64,000 nt of DNA from Punica granatum (taxonomy: Eukaryota > Streptophyta > Magnoliopsida > Myrtales > Lythraceae), in NCBI RefSeq assembly GCF_007655135.1, contig NC_045127.1, positions 23,230,199 to 23,294,198 on the forward strand. The letters run 5' to 3'. The number at the start of each line of letters is the position of its first letter. Position 1 is the stretch's first letter. Positions 1 to 10,898 of this stretch are shown here, piece after piece. Below the pieces are notes generated by a model, which was given only the letters and a program-made list of their open reading frames with translations, searched no databases and had not been told where the DNA came from. Position numbers and translations under genes: made by a program.

Positions 1-313
1 GTCGGTGGTATTGGACTCCTAACTGACTGAGGATCACGCCTGCAGTGGTTTCGTTAGGATTGCACGCCTAGATTTTCTGGAAATCAAAAGCAAACTCGGA
101 TAGGTAAAAAATGACAGACTCAGTCGGGGCAAAACAGACCCGACTGGCACCTGATGAAGAAACGGCTCCACAGGAGGCTCCCGGTGGTCTTTTGATGCAA
201 GGTCGGTGGCATTAGACTCCTAACTAATTGGGGATCATGCCTACGGTGGTCTTGTGAGGATTTCATGCCTAGAGTTTCCAGGAAGATGCAAAGAAAACCA
301 GTAAAAACTGGAA
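1..313. repeat. Diverged tandem duplication inside the E LTR (about 200-bp period)
   Basis: Bases 1-110 recur at about 202-313 with scattered substitutions: GTCGGTGGTATTGGACTCC against GTCGGTGGCATTAGACTCC, and the following GGATCA.GCCT and TTCTGGAA/TTCCAGGAA blocks in the same order. The C-type LTR near 39110 appears to have one copy, so the duplication is probably specific to this copy or sublineage. Confidence 0.65.
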
Positions 314-2448
314 AAATCAGAGAAGGGAGAAAGGAGAGAAACGGCGGTGGTGTATGGTTGAATGGCTCTTGGCACGCGACCACCTTGTCACGGGGGAGAG
401 TGAGGGTTGTGAGGAACCCTTAGAAAGTGATGGCACGACTCGCTGTGGTCGTGGGAAGAAATGGCGTGCCGATGACCCCGGGGTGGCTATGGAAACCCGT
501 TTCTGTACTGTTTCTGTTACCTGCTGAAACGGTGTGTTGGAGGCTTCGAATGCTAAAACTAAGTTCGGAAATGGATTTAGAAGGTAAAAAACATATGGGG
601 TAAGAAGTTTGGTCAAGGCTCGGGCAAAGTCGGGGGGCGGGACTCGCCTAGAAACCGGGAAAGTGCCTAGAGACCCTATTCTGGACTGTTCTGGATCTGC
701 ATGTTGGAAGCTTCAAATGCTGAAACTAACACTGGAAATGGACTCGGGCGGTCGAAAACATGTGGGGTATGAAGTTTGGTCAAGTTTGGTTCGGATTGGG
801 TGGCGATCGTCGGAAAACGGTTGAGTTTTTGAGCAATTTTGCCTTATAACTGGGCTGAGGTGAGGCTATGCGATTTTCTGGAAATATGCTGAACTCTAAG
901 GGGCTTGAGAGGATTTCCTAGAGTGAGAGAGCTTGAGAGAGAATGGATGGTGAGTTGTGATTAAGTTGATGATGCAATGGGCTTATAAAGGTGGCCTAAT
1001 GAGGAAAATTAAGTGAAATTAAGTGCAATTAGAGGGGTGCTTAAGGGGGATCCGAATTTTTAATGTGATTAGGGAGGGGAATGTGTCTTCAAAAGTTGAT
1101 GGGAGGTGATGGATGGAAGAGTAGAGTTGATGGGTGTAAGAGATATTTTGAATTTGAGTGGTGGAGGCTCATTTGACTTGCCTCTAGAGGAGAGCCATGG
1201 CTCGCGGCTTGGCTTGGCTAGCTCAAGGGTCCCACTTGACTAGGAGAAATGCCGGAAGAAGCTCGGGGCACGATTGATCGTAAATTTGATTTCCGTGGCT
1301 CGCTTGAACGACGAATTATCAATGTACGCGTGAATATGATTTTAATGAGCCTAATATTGACATGCTTCTCGTAAGCGAAAGCTCTGGTGACCTGGGGACT
1401 CGAAAGCCAGTTTTGATCCATTCGGATGATCGGAGTGAAGTTGTCCGTTTCTGTCGCTTGTTCGTGCCTCTTCGTGTTAAACTGCTCGCGTTGGTGTGCT
1501 TTGTGCCTTGGGCAGAACGGTTGACTTTTCGACCCCGGCTAGAGATCGACATTCGAAGACATCCTAGGAATCCACAAACGGGGTTCTCTCAATGTTTCCC
1601 AAGTGTTTTGATGTGTTCGGAAACCGCTGTGATCTCCATTTGTTGAAAACGAGCCCCGAAAGTTTGCTGGGGGGCGTTTGTGGCAATTGAAATGTCACTC
1701 GGGAGCTCGGTATGATTTGCTTGAATAGGCTCTAAGCGCAAGATTCCTTCTGAAAGGGGCCCTTTTGTCGCCGGAATGGTACTCGGGAAATCTAAATGGA
1801 TTGTGCAATGTGATTAGGGTTTATTTTCCTTGTCCTTGAGGTCCCTGGAATTGATTGGCGCAGATTTCGTACACTGACGATTTGTTAAAAGGGTCTTCGG
1901 CTATGTCTTTATGTAGAAAGAGCCCCTTTTTCCCGGGTCGGGATCCACTTGGGAGATCAAGATGAGTTCCGAAAAGCAGTATGAAACTTGTTCCCTAGTC
2001 CTGGTGACCCTTGGATGCGTGCAGACCTATTTTCGGGTGTCGTTTATTTGTTCGTGGATTAGGCGTCCCGGGAGCCCCATCAGGAAGGCGTCTACAAATG
2101 TTTGGGAGTGCCCCGGCTTAAGCAAGAGACTTCTGAAATGTGCTCGGAGGTGCCATCGGTCATTTTGGTACCAAGAGGGATGTTTAGAGTCTCATATAGG
2201 GTACCTTCTGACGCTCCAGTGATCCGATGATGAATAGTTCCATAGTGCGGGCTTCTATTGTTTGGGGCTCGTTGTTTGTCTGCTCTTCTGATTGCCCCTC
2301 TGTGCCTTTATGGCGGTCTCTACCTTTTTCTGTGGTCCCTGTTCCCGGGCTTGCATGTTCACCTCCGTCGGCCCGATTGTGAATAGTGATCCGAGCTTTA
2401 GTCAGGCATCCTCTATTGGAGCCAGTGGACCAAAATGGGGTGCCAATA
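1..2448 (-). mobile_element. Element E: partial LTR of the divergent (C-type) family, U3 end at right
   Basis: This stretch aligns by eye with 39080-41179, the promoter-distal part of the C-type LTR. Shared landmarks include the CACGGGGGAGAGTG block near 400 and 39310, and the sequence GGACCAAAATGGGGTG at the right end. On the minus strand the LTR begins TATTGGCACCCC at 2448, a decayed form of TGTCAGCACCCC. To its right (2449 on) the sequence switches to the A-type LTR, matching about 11330 onward, so E appears inserted into B's 3' LTR. The other end is outside the window, so E could be a solo LTR or the 5' LTR of a full element. No ORF in it looks real. Confidence 0.75.
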
Positions 2449-3617
2449 GGCTCGCAAGCCGGTTTTGCTCGTTTCAGGCGATCAGAGCAAAATTAGCTGT
2501 TTCTGAATGCGTATCTCTTGTCTGTATTCCGAATCGATCGTTTTGACATACATTGTCAATCAAACTAAATTTTTGACCAATAAGTTGGTATTGTCAATGT
2601 GAAGCCGGAGACGTCCTAAGAGTCCGAAGCTGAATCTCTCAAAATGCTTTCTGAGTTGCTTGGGCGAGTCGGAGATCACTGTAATCTCTGTTCGTTGAGA
2701 GCTGGGCTCGAAGGATTGAAAAATTGCATCTGAAACTCTAAAACGGTGTTCTGAGGGTCTAGATGGATTGTGAGATTCCGTCTGAGAATTTCACGTTGAG
2801 CGTTAAGATGAGGAGCACTGGGTTTACCAACCATCCGGCATCAAGTTTCACAAAAAGGACCTATGTTTATGAATTTCCGTTGAAAACAGACTTTTCTGCT
2901 CTTCGGAGGTCACTTGGGAAACTGAAAGAGATATTGCTGTCTGATTTGCCCAATTGCATATGTCCGCTGCAGTTTTCTGGGCAATGAATGGCTAACTTGG
3001 TTTGCTGATATTCCATCAGACTAGTCTTCGGATAATGTTTTCCGTTGAAATGTATGTTTGTTCTGTCGTTCGGGAGTCATTAGAAGAGTCTGTATGACTT
3101 CTGAAAGACAGTTTGAAGCAATGATCATGCTCTGCATAATTGTTGGACATGATTGTATCTGACATCGGGCATTAACTTTCTTGGATGAACCGGCATTTTT
3201 GGACTTCCACTGAAAAGTTGTCTTTATTCTGAAATTGCTTTGTATGGAGCAATTGATCTGCGAAATGTGTTCGGAGACACTTTTCATCTGTTTGACATCG
3301 CGAGGAATTTTTGAAGCCCAATATTGACTATCTTCTGATGGTCGAGCGGACCAGTGGAAAATAGCACTATTGGCGATGTATTCTGAAAATGCCGGTTTGG
3401 ATGTTGTCTGAGCTGTCTATTTGCTCTGCATGTTGCTGGATAATTCTGTATGTTACTCTGTCATATGCTTGAATCATCTACCTATCTCTGTTGACTTGAG
3501 AATGAATAGCAATTTACTGCTCTGTCGAGCCCTCTTCTGTATCGATGCTCAAATCGTAATCTGAATTGTTGTTGATAGGCGTTGCCTGAACTGGTGAGCC
3601 AAAATGGGGTGCTGACA
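2449..3617 (-). mobile_element. Element B 3' LTR, proximal fragment (A-type family, old)
   Basis: Homologous to about 11335-12491 of the A 3' LTR, but clearly more diverged. Shared landmarks are GGCTCG.AAGCCG, the TTTTGACAT-A-ATTGTCA block, the AATATTG-CTATCTTC block and the terminal GTGAGCCAAAATGGGGTGCTGACA. On the minus strand the LTR starts TGTCAGCACCCC at 3617, directly after the polypurine tract. The left part is cut by element E and would resume outside the window. It contains no credible ORF. Confidence 0.8.
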
Positions 3618-3632
3618 GCTTGCCCCTTTTTG
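3618..3632 (-). promoter_or_regulatory. Polypurine tract of element B
   Basis: On the minus strand a purine run (AAAAAGGGGCAAGC) ends exactly where TGTCAGCACCCC begins. The same arrangement occurs in A, C and D. It is the expected plus-strand DNA priming site. Confidence 0.8.
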
Positions 3633-3770
3633 ATTGTGTACTCGAGTAAAGGATGTAGCCAAAGACTTTCAGAAGCACCCCAGTTTGATAGCAATGATCA
3701 ATTTAGCACCTCCGATGACCTTCTTCTTCCTCTTGCTTTGGATATATAGGGGATGTTATACCTGAAGTGG

Positions 3771-4226
3771 AAATGTAAAGTTCGGGATGGACCCCTGAAC
3801 ATAAATTTAAAGGGACGGACCCTAGGGGATGGACCCCTGAACAGAAATTTAAAAGTCGGGACAAACCCGAGGGGACGGACCCTTGACAGAAATTTAAAAG
3901 TCGGGACGGACCCCTGAATAGAAATTTAAAAGTCGGGGCGAATCCGAGGGGACGGACCCCTGAACATAAATTTAAAAGTCGGGACGAACCCGAGAAAACG
4001 GATCCCTGACAGAAATTTAAAAGTCGGGACGGACCCTTGAACAGAAATTTAAAAGTCGGGACGGACTCGAGGGGACGGACCCCTGACAGAAATTTAAAAG
4101 TCGGGACGGACCCCAGAATAGAAATTTAAAAGTCGGGACGGACCCCTGAACAGAAATTTAAAAGTTGGCATGGACCCGAGGGGACGAACCCCTAAACAGA
4201 AATTTAAAAGTCGGGATGGACTCGAG
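3771..4226. repeat. Minisatellite, about 33-36 bp unit, next to the PPT
   Basis: A dozen or more copies of a unit built on GGGACGGACCCCTGAACAGA followed by AATTTAAAAGTC. A related but different array occupies the same place in A (about 12705-12830), C (41336-41860) and D (about 60235-60350). The position is conserved while unit sequence and copy number change fast. Confidence 0.85.
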
Positions 4227-4302
4227 GGGTTTACAATATGCACTGGCGCATCGCCCTGTGGATTGCGGGGTGCAGGGCGCTTGCCCGGTGGGTTGCAAGG
4301 TG

Positions 4303-4476
4303 CACTGCATTCCTGAGAAGGTGCACGCCAATTAAAAGTGCATTGCGGAAATGAAAGGTGCACTGCGTTCCTGAGAAGGTGCTCGCCAATTAAAAGTGCA
4401 TTGTGAAAATGAAAGGTGCACTGCGTTCCTGAGAAGATACACGCCAATTGAAAGTGCATTACGAAAATGAAAAATG
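4303..4476. repeat. Three tandem 58-bp repeats in B 3' UTR
   Basis: Three copies begin with CACTGC(A/G)TTCCTGAGAAG at about 4303, 4361 and 4419. D has two copies at 60033-60140 and A about one near 12925-12990, so copy number varies among elements. Confidence 0.8.
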
Positions 4477-5099
4477 CAAATGTTGTGGGGTTGCATGAGG
4501 TGTGGAAGGAATCATTGTGCTTCCTCCATCACTGAGCTTGTCCGTATTGCAATCGATGCTGTGGCAGAATGCTTCGCTGCTTGCCAACTGATTGTGATGC
4601 AACTGAATGCACGGAGCTATCCTAAAGATTTCTCTTGGGATTTTGGTTGTGGTCCTTGACATAAGGCAGACATGAATTCGTCAAAGAAAGACTCCTTTCG
4701 GGGTTCACATCCTCGTTCCTTCATATAGAACAATGGGAGCTAATAATAGTTGTCAGTCCCACTCTACAGCCATAATGAAGATGTGCAAATAAGTCTGAAT
4801 AAAAATGCTTTGGGGATTTGAACTTGATGACCATTTAAAGGGGTGGTCGTATCCCGCTAGATTGTGACTTAACAAGAAAGACATTTTACAGAACGGGCAT
4901 GACCCGTAGAATTTGCATAAAGGTAAAGGGGGAATCTTTGGGATCCTCCAAATCAAGGATACAACGATTCGACTGCATGTCGAAACGTGTCTCATGTTAT
5001 GAGAGTCAAGGAGAGTTTGCTTGCATCGAAAACTGCCAAACCACTACTTGTTGCCGCTGCACGCTGAGTGTAGCTGTCATTTCGTGGTCGAGCTGCCGA

Positions 5100-5400
5100 A
5101 AGCCCCTTACTTTTGCCTAGGTCGCAAGACGCGTGACGACCTAGCAGAGTGTTTTGTTTGACATTTCCCTCATTTAGAGCTTACGTTTTGCTAGGGCCGC
5201 CCTGATTGGGTCTGATCACACCTCTCGGTTCCCCTAATTTTTGCCTAGACCGCCCTTCGCGGGTTTTCGATCTAGCGAGGATTTCGTTTCATGCTTTCCT
5301 TTTGCTACGGTTCCCCTTTGCGGGATTTTAAACCATGCCCCTCATTCCCTAATTTTTGCCTAGGCAGCCTCAAAGAGGTTTTCAACCTAGTGGGAAATTC
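5100..5400 (-). other. 3' UTR hairpin array (element B copy, partly decayed)
   Basis: Series of about 57-bp units, each ending in TTTTGCC on the plus strand and containing inverted arms, such as CCTAGGTCG...CGACCTAG near 5117-5142. Homologous to the better preserved arrays at 13626-13915 and 59104-59400. Some stems are broken here, for example the unit near 5190-5225. Confidence 0.65.
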
Positions 5401-5536
5401 ATTCTTTTTTTCTCAGGAAAGGTTCAGAGAAATGGAATGAGCAGAAGAGGGGAGTACATGAGTTAGCGACATTAAAAGTGCTGGGGATTGTACATGTGAA
5501 GAAAGATAAAATGTAAAGTGCATTTGAGAAATACCA

Positions 5537-7411
5537 TCACGGATAGTATTTCTTAAGAGCATCAGCATTGACCGGAAGAGCATTCTCGTTCCCGTCCATA
5601 TCATTGAGAATGATTGCCCCTCCGTCAAAGACTTCTTTAACGATGAAAGGACCGTCGTACTTGTAAGCAAACTTGCTCCTGGAATCTGGGGCGATGTGCA
5701 AGACTTTTTGCAAGACGAGGTTGCCAGGGCTGAACTCGCGAGGACGAACTTTTTTGTTGAATGTTCGGGCCATTCTTTGCTGATAGCATTGACCGTGGCA
5801 AAGTGTTATGAGCCGCTTCTCGCCGATGAGATTAAGTTGTTCGTAGCGTTGCTTTGTCCATTCTGCTTCCTTGAGTTTGGACTCGGCAAGAACCCTCATG
5901 GAGGGAATCTCCACTTTGACTAGAAGAACTGCCTCCATGCCGTAGACCAAAGAGTACGAGGTTGCCCCTGTAGACGAGCGGATAGATGTCCGATATGCCA
6001 AGAGCACGAATGGGAGCATCTCATGCCAGTCCTTGTAATTCACCGTCACTTTTTCGATGATTTTCTTTATGTTCTTGTTCGCCGCCTCTACCGCACCATT
6101 CATTTGTGGACGATACGGAGAGGAATTGCGATGTTGGATTCTGAACTGTGCACAGAGCTCGTTGATGAGTTTGTTGTTCAGGTTCTTGGTATTGTGGGTG
6201 ATGAGAATCGCAGGGACTCCGTACCGCGCAATGATGTCGCATTTGAGGAAGCGCGCCACGGCCTTTGCAGTGACTGACGCAAGGGTGATAGCTTCGATCC
6301 ACTTGGTGAAGTAATCGATAGCTACCAGTATGAACAAGTGTCCATTGGATGCTTTGGGGTTGACAAGACCGATCACGTCCATGCTTCACATTGAAAAGGG
6401 CCACGGAGCATCCATTGGATGCAGCTCGTTGGGCGGTGCTTTGATCTTATTCGCGTAGACTTGGCACAAGTGACAGTGTCTGACGTGTTTGACACAGTCA
6501 GTCTCCATGGTAGACCAGAAATAGCCCAATCGCATGAGTTTCTTTGCAAGCATGAGCCCATTCATGTGAGGACCGCAATTCCTTTCATGCACTTCTTCCA
6601 TGAGGCGTTGTGCCTCGTTTTCGTCGACACACCGGAGTAGTGTGGCGTCGAATGAACGGCGATAGAGAGTCTCGCCACTCAGGAAAAAGTGTGTTGCGAT
6701 GCGTCGGAGAGTTCTCCGATCATGTCGATCAGTGAAAGCAGGGAATTGGCCAGTTTGCAACAGATGCTTGATATATGCATACCAAGGTTTGCCATCGACA
6801 GCCTCGATCATGTCGCAGTGGGCAGGGCCCTTGGCAATCTCAAACTCGAGAGGCTCGATGAGATTCTCCTTTGTAATATTCATCATAGATGCGAGCGTTG
6901 CGAGTGCGTCAGCAAACTGATTCTTCTTGCGTGGTGTGTATGTAAACGAGATATTCTCGAAGTTCTCTGTCAACTCCTCGAGATATTCGTGATACGGCAC
7001 CAGCTTTGGATCTTTTGTTTTCCACTGCTTGAGCATCTGAAAGATCGTGAGCATGGAATCGCCATACACTTCTAGCTCCTTGACTTTGAGATCGATTGCT
7101 CCCTGCAAGCCAAAGATGCATGCTTCGTATTCAGCTACGTTGTTGGTGCAAGGAAAGTGGATCTTTGCTGCAACAGGGAAATGACGTCCTTCAGGGGATA
7201 TCAGCACTGCGCCAATACCGGATCCGATGGAATTCACTGCATCGTCAAAGTACATCTTCCATCCAGGATTCTCCTCCTCATCGCTCACTTGGAGGATTTC
7301 TTCGTTTGGAAAGTCAGAGTTCATTGGCGTATCGTCACCAATCGGGAACTCTGCTAGATGATCTGCAATTTCTTGGCCCTTCACTGATGTGCGCGACACA
7401 TACTCGATGTC
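5537..7411 (-). pseudogene. pol: Element B pol, 3' half: aRNase H and integrase (broken)
   Basis: Reads from the insertion site of A down to a stop after LKKYYP at 5537. It starts with the end of the first RNase H (SRTSVKGQEIADHLAEFP). The archaeal-type RNase H follows (YFDDAVNS, NNVAEYEA, GDSML, FADALATLAS), then the integrase zinc finger (EVHERNCGPH ... HVRHCHLC), the catalytic core (MDVIGL, a second-Asp region altered to ITHNTKN where A and D read VTDNAKN, and NGAVEAANKN), and a C-terminal chromo-like tail. A TGG-to-TGA stop at 6386-6388 splits the frame. Loss of the second catalytic Asp is a further defect. The 5' half lies at 28740-30138, beyond element A. Not functional. Confidence 0.85.
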
Positions 7412-7416
7412 GTACT
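7412..7416. repeat. Target-site duplication of element A (left copy, GTACT)
   Basis: GTACT lies immediately before TGTCGGACCCG and again at 28735-28739 immediately after GGTGCTGACA. The flanking pol sequence becomes continuous when A is removed: the TCGATGTC side joins TCCATCAGTTGG, as in the uninterrupted copy near 15930. Confidence 0.93.
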
Positions 7417-8655
7417 TGTCGGACCCGAATGTGGACTCTCGTCGGGGCCCGCATTGCGCGCTTTTGGATCACGCGGCTTGGGAGTGTCCACCTTCCCGTG
7501 GGGACGCGTGATGGACACGCGTGAGAGAAGGAGTCGCCACTTATCATTTTACGAACCAAAGGTCGAGGGCGGATAAGTTATCCTAGGTCTAGGGGTATGG
7601 AACACCTAGTTGTTGTTAAGGCATTGATCTGTGCGGAACCGAAAAATCCATGTTCGGGGGTTCATGTTACGTGCGGGCCTATATCCCGCACACCCTTTCG
7701 GTACTCTGGTTTGCTAGGCTTGCATGTTTTATAAATTACCGCATGAATTAAGCTGCACTCGGCTCACACGTTTTGACACCGGAGATTCGGTGAACCAAAC
7801 GATGTCGGTTGAGAAGCCGAGAGAGAAGTAAGCCCGTATGTCGGGGAGTTGGTTCACAATCTTGCGTTACAGTTCATCGAACCATGGAGGTTGAATCTCT
7901 GCGTGAACCAGAACCACGAGTTCTTCGATTTACTTGTATCTAGGCAAGCATTAGACCAATTCGATTAATTCGACTCTCGGACCGTTCGCTCACCGACTGG
8001 AATTCTTACAGAATAAATGTACAAAATAAAATCCTTACAATGCTCTCGAAAACAATAAATATAAATTACAAATGGCCGAATTCCAGTCGACTCGCGTTCG
8101 GTTATTATTCCTCTCTACCTCACCGTGAGTTTAGGGAAAAATCGAAAAACTGAAATTCACTGGACGCTCTCACTGAATAGGGCATTGGACCCTGTGAGTG
8201 ATGATTAGGGTGTTGGACCCTGTGTTCAATGATTAGGACGTTGAACCCTAATATTATTCGGCCTAGGGATCAGGCTCGACCAGCATGGCAAACAGGTGCG
8301 GAAAGATAACACGCAACATGTTAATAACAGACAAAGTGTTTATTATTGTCGTGTTTACGTGAACTAACAGATTATTAACCCAGGGGTGTTTTTGCAAGCA
8401 AATGCCATATGCTAAACAATCAAATATGTGCCAATGTTTTAGCATTCGGGTTTGGTTTGAAACTTGAAAATGAGAGTCAAATCTCATGTGTGTGGATTGC
8501 TTTTACAGTTGTTCTATATTGTGACACTGAATTTTCACTGAATTAGCCAAACTCGTGTTTTGACTCTAGATTTGGAATCTAGAATTCCTCCTAACCATTA
8601 TATGGTGTTTGGTTAGGTCGAGTGAAAGGTTAATCAGCATTTTACATGTTTTCTG

Positions 8656-8690
8656 ACATAGATAACCGTCTTAGTTTCCCAAGTCTATGT
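8656..8690 (-). other. Small hairpin next to the branched LTR structure
   Basis: ACATAGA at 8656-8662 is complementary to TCTATGT at 8684-8690. The right arm overlaps by two bases the outer stem of the branched structure that follows, so the two may be alternatives. Confidence 0.45.
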
Positions 8691-8800
8691 TAGGATGACA
8701 GAAACTCGTCCGTTAGATAAGAAAAGGCTATGCAGATGAACCTGCACCTGAACAGGTAGCCCATTCTTATCCCGTACTGTAGTGTTTCTGTCATGCTAAC
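8689..8800 (-). ncRNA. Branched stem-loop in LTR RNA (A 3' LTR copy)
   Basis: Outer arms GTTAGGATGACAGAAAC (8689-8705) and GTTTCTGTCATGCTAAC (8784-8800) pair over 17 bp with one mismatch. Inside, GATAAGAA (8716-8723) pairs with TTCTTATC (8764-8771) and GGCTA (8726-8730) with TAGCC (8757-8761). These enclose two small hairpins, TGCAG/CTGCA (8731-8735, 8742-8746) and ACCT/AGGT (8746-8749, 8754-8757). The palindromic form allows folding of either strand; the element's RNA is the minus strand. The divergent LTR at 37316-37424 keeps the same plan with different bases. Its role is unknown; a position in the leader RNA would fit packaging, dimerisation or translation control. Confidence 0.6.
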
Positions 8801-9689
8801 CCTAAGGGTGTCGCTGAATTGTGAAAAGACGATTTTGCCCTTTATTTGAAAATTGTTTTCAGAAAAGGGGAAACATCGCAGTGCGGGCCACCTCGGCCTG
8901 TAGCCGGTGTCGACCAATTCCCTGGGTCGTCCAGGGTTGTGCAAGAACCCCGAAAAAGCCAAAGAACCGATCGATCTGCCCGGAAGTGATCTAGAAAGAT
9001 CTTCTGTATCCTGACCTGAGCTACCTGGAATCAGGTAAACATTCAAGTTGAGACACAGAAGCTCTCTTCAGACTTCCATGCTACATCGGACCGCGCGTTT
9101 CGGATTTTGAAATTGGTAAGTCTGAAAAGGGCACCAACGTCATTTGATAACTCATCGACGCGAGTTATCAGTTAATGACCAATTCGTGCAAAATTGTTTA
9201 GATTGAATGAATTAGCCGTGTGAACGTCCCGATTAACCCATTCGTAGAATTGATGCTTAAGGTTATTGCCGAATGCATTAATTAAGAAAACGATTCGTGA
9301 TTCGACGACCAAAACGAATCCATCATGATCAAGGATAATTCGGTTGAATAACCGACAATATCCTTATAACCGAATGGATCCGAATGAGTCCTCGATATAT
9401 GAATCCATGCACGTTTATTTTAAAAAGAGTCTTTAAACGATACTTTAACATAGGAATCGTAAAGACATTGAAATTAAAAATTCACACAATCCGATAAACA
9501 AATTAAACTCGCGATAAGGAAATCATTCTTGATCCAAGAAAGGCCAAGAAGCCCTCGGCTTCATCTTATCAAAGGTGGCCGAAAGTTCTCATGGCTCAAT
9601 TCGAGTCACAAATGATTTCCTAGCCACGGTTTTATTATTTTTCGCATGCTCAAGCATCAACCATGATGGATAACACTTCCTTTTAACAA

Positions 9690-9783
9690 AAAGCCGGTGT
9701 TATCATGATTTGATTAACTCATTTAAACATGCAAACATTCACAAACATGTTACTTAGGGAATAGATAAAATAACACCGGCTTT
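9690..9783 (-). repeat. 14-bp perfect inverted repeat in the LTR
   Basis: AAAGCCGGTGTTAT (9690-9703) is the exact reverse complement of ATAACACCGGCTTT (9770-9783), with a 66-bp spacer that itself contains ACATG...CATGT. It is present in the A 5' LTR, in the D 5' LTR (46804-46817 with 46884-46897) and in the D 3' LTR (near 63617-63710). Confidence 0.75.
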
Positions 9784-10221
9784 ATGCATGCAAGAACAAT
9801 AAAATAAGCTCGGAAACTAACTTGGATCGGCTAAGGAGACCGATCTTAACCCGAAAAGAGCAATTTAAGTCTCAACCCTCTCATTTAGAGACTTGGCCGA
9901 GAGTTAGTTTGCCATTCCCGGGTCGGGATAGTCTTCCTTACGACGATCCAAACCTTTTTCCGACATGCTAGCAAGTTATAAGGTAGTGCACATGCATAAT
10001 ATAACATAAAATTGCATAAAAATTAAATCTTAAAAGTTAAACATGAATGAAACACCATAATACTCCATAGCCATGCAAAAATATGAAAAGCCCTAACTCC
10101 TCTAGGTCGAGAATGTTTTACCTAGCCTCGGGATACGAGGAAAGAGTCGGGGAAGTGTTTGAGAGTCGGGTGACTCGGTGGAACCCTTGAAAAAAAGTAT
10201 TCAGATGCAAGGGTGGATGTG

Positions 10222-10560
10222 CACGAGCACGGTCAAGCGGTGACGGGCATCGAGCACGATGACGGGTGTTGGCAGGCACGGTGACAGGCGCTGGTGATGC
10301 TGGTGACGGACGCTGGTGGCGCTGGTGACAGGCGCTGGTGATGGGCGCTGGTAGCGCTGGTGACAGGCGCTGGTGGCGCTGGTGACAGGCGCTGGTGAGG
10401 GGCGCTGGTAGCGCTGGTGACGGGCGCTGGTGACAAGCGTTAGTGAGGGGCACGGACGTGCTCGATGACGGACGCTGGTGTGCTCGGTGACGCTGGTGAC
10501 GAACACGAGCGTGCTTGATGATGGACGCTGGTGTGCTCGGTGACGCTGGTGATGGGTTAC
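10222..10560. repeat. GC-rich minisatellite in A 3' LTR (GGCGCTGGTGAC-type units)
   Basis: Imperfect 15-30 bp units based on GGCGCTGGTGACGGGCGCTG. The same block is about 620 bp long in A's 5' LTR (26215-26832), about 230 bp in D's 5' LTR and about 650 bp in D's 3' LTR. Long open frames across it (SPAPVTSATSA-type peptides) are repeat by-products. Confidence 0.9.
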
Positions 10561-10890
10561 TGTTCACCCGAGAGTTCGAATTTCACCCGAAATGACTAAA
10601 ACGACCCAAAACGATGAGCAAATGACTTCAAACTGAAAAACTGAGTTCAGAATTGGAATCCTTGGGTCCAAAACATGTGGTCCATGAAGTTTGAGGAATT
10701 TTGGACATAAGTCGGAATAGTGCCCGCTATGGATTCCGACCTAAACTCTAAGGATCTTTGGCTTGGTTTTCGGTTTTCATGGAGTGATTTGCTTGCTGCT
10801 GGTTCCTAAGAAGTTGAGAGTATTTTCTAGAGGGAGAATCTAGAAAGATCATGTGTGCCTCATGAGTGATTAACTTAATGACAAATATGC

Positions 10891-10898
10891 AATATATA
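10891..10898 (-). promoter_or_regulatory. Candidate TATA box of the A-type LTR
   Basis: TATATATT on the minus strand in a TA-rich context, about 1.6 kb from the LTR start. Equivalent sites are at 27166-27173 (A 5' LTR) and 62159-62166 (D 3' LTR). It is a positional guess from sequence alone; other AT-rich sites such as TTATATTATGC exist further downstream. Confidence 0.35.

Larger units (their letters stand above)
3633..5536 (-). other. Element B 3' untranslated region between integrase stop and PPT
   Basis: About 1.9 kb of non-coding element sequence. Read towards 5536 it holds a minisatellite (3771-4226), three 58-bp repeats (4303-4476), a unique stretch alignable to A 12990-13620, and the hairpin array (5100-5400). 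Short ORFs here are not conserved in frame between copies. Confidence 0.7.

Noticed and set aside
7412..7559. Host exon near the A/B junction
   Set aside because: The sequence is B pol up to 7416 and A LTR from 7417; open frames across the boundary are accidental.
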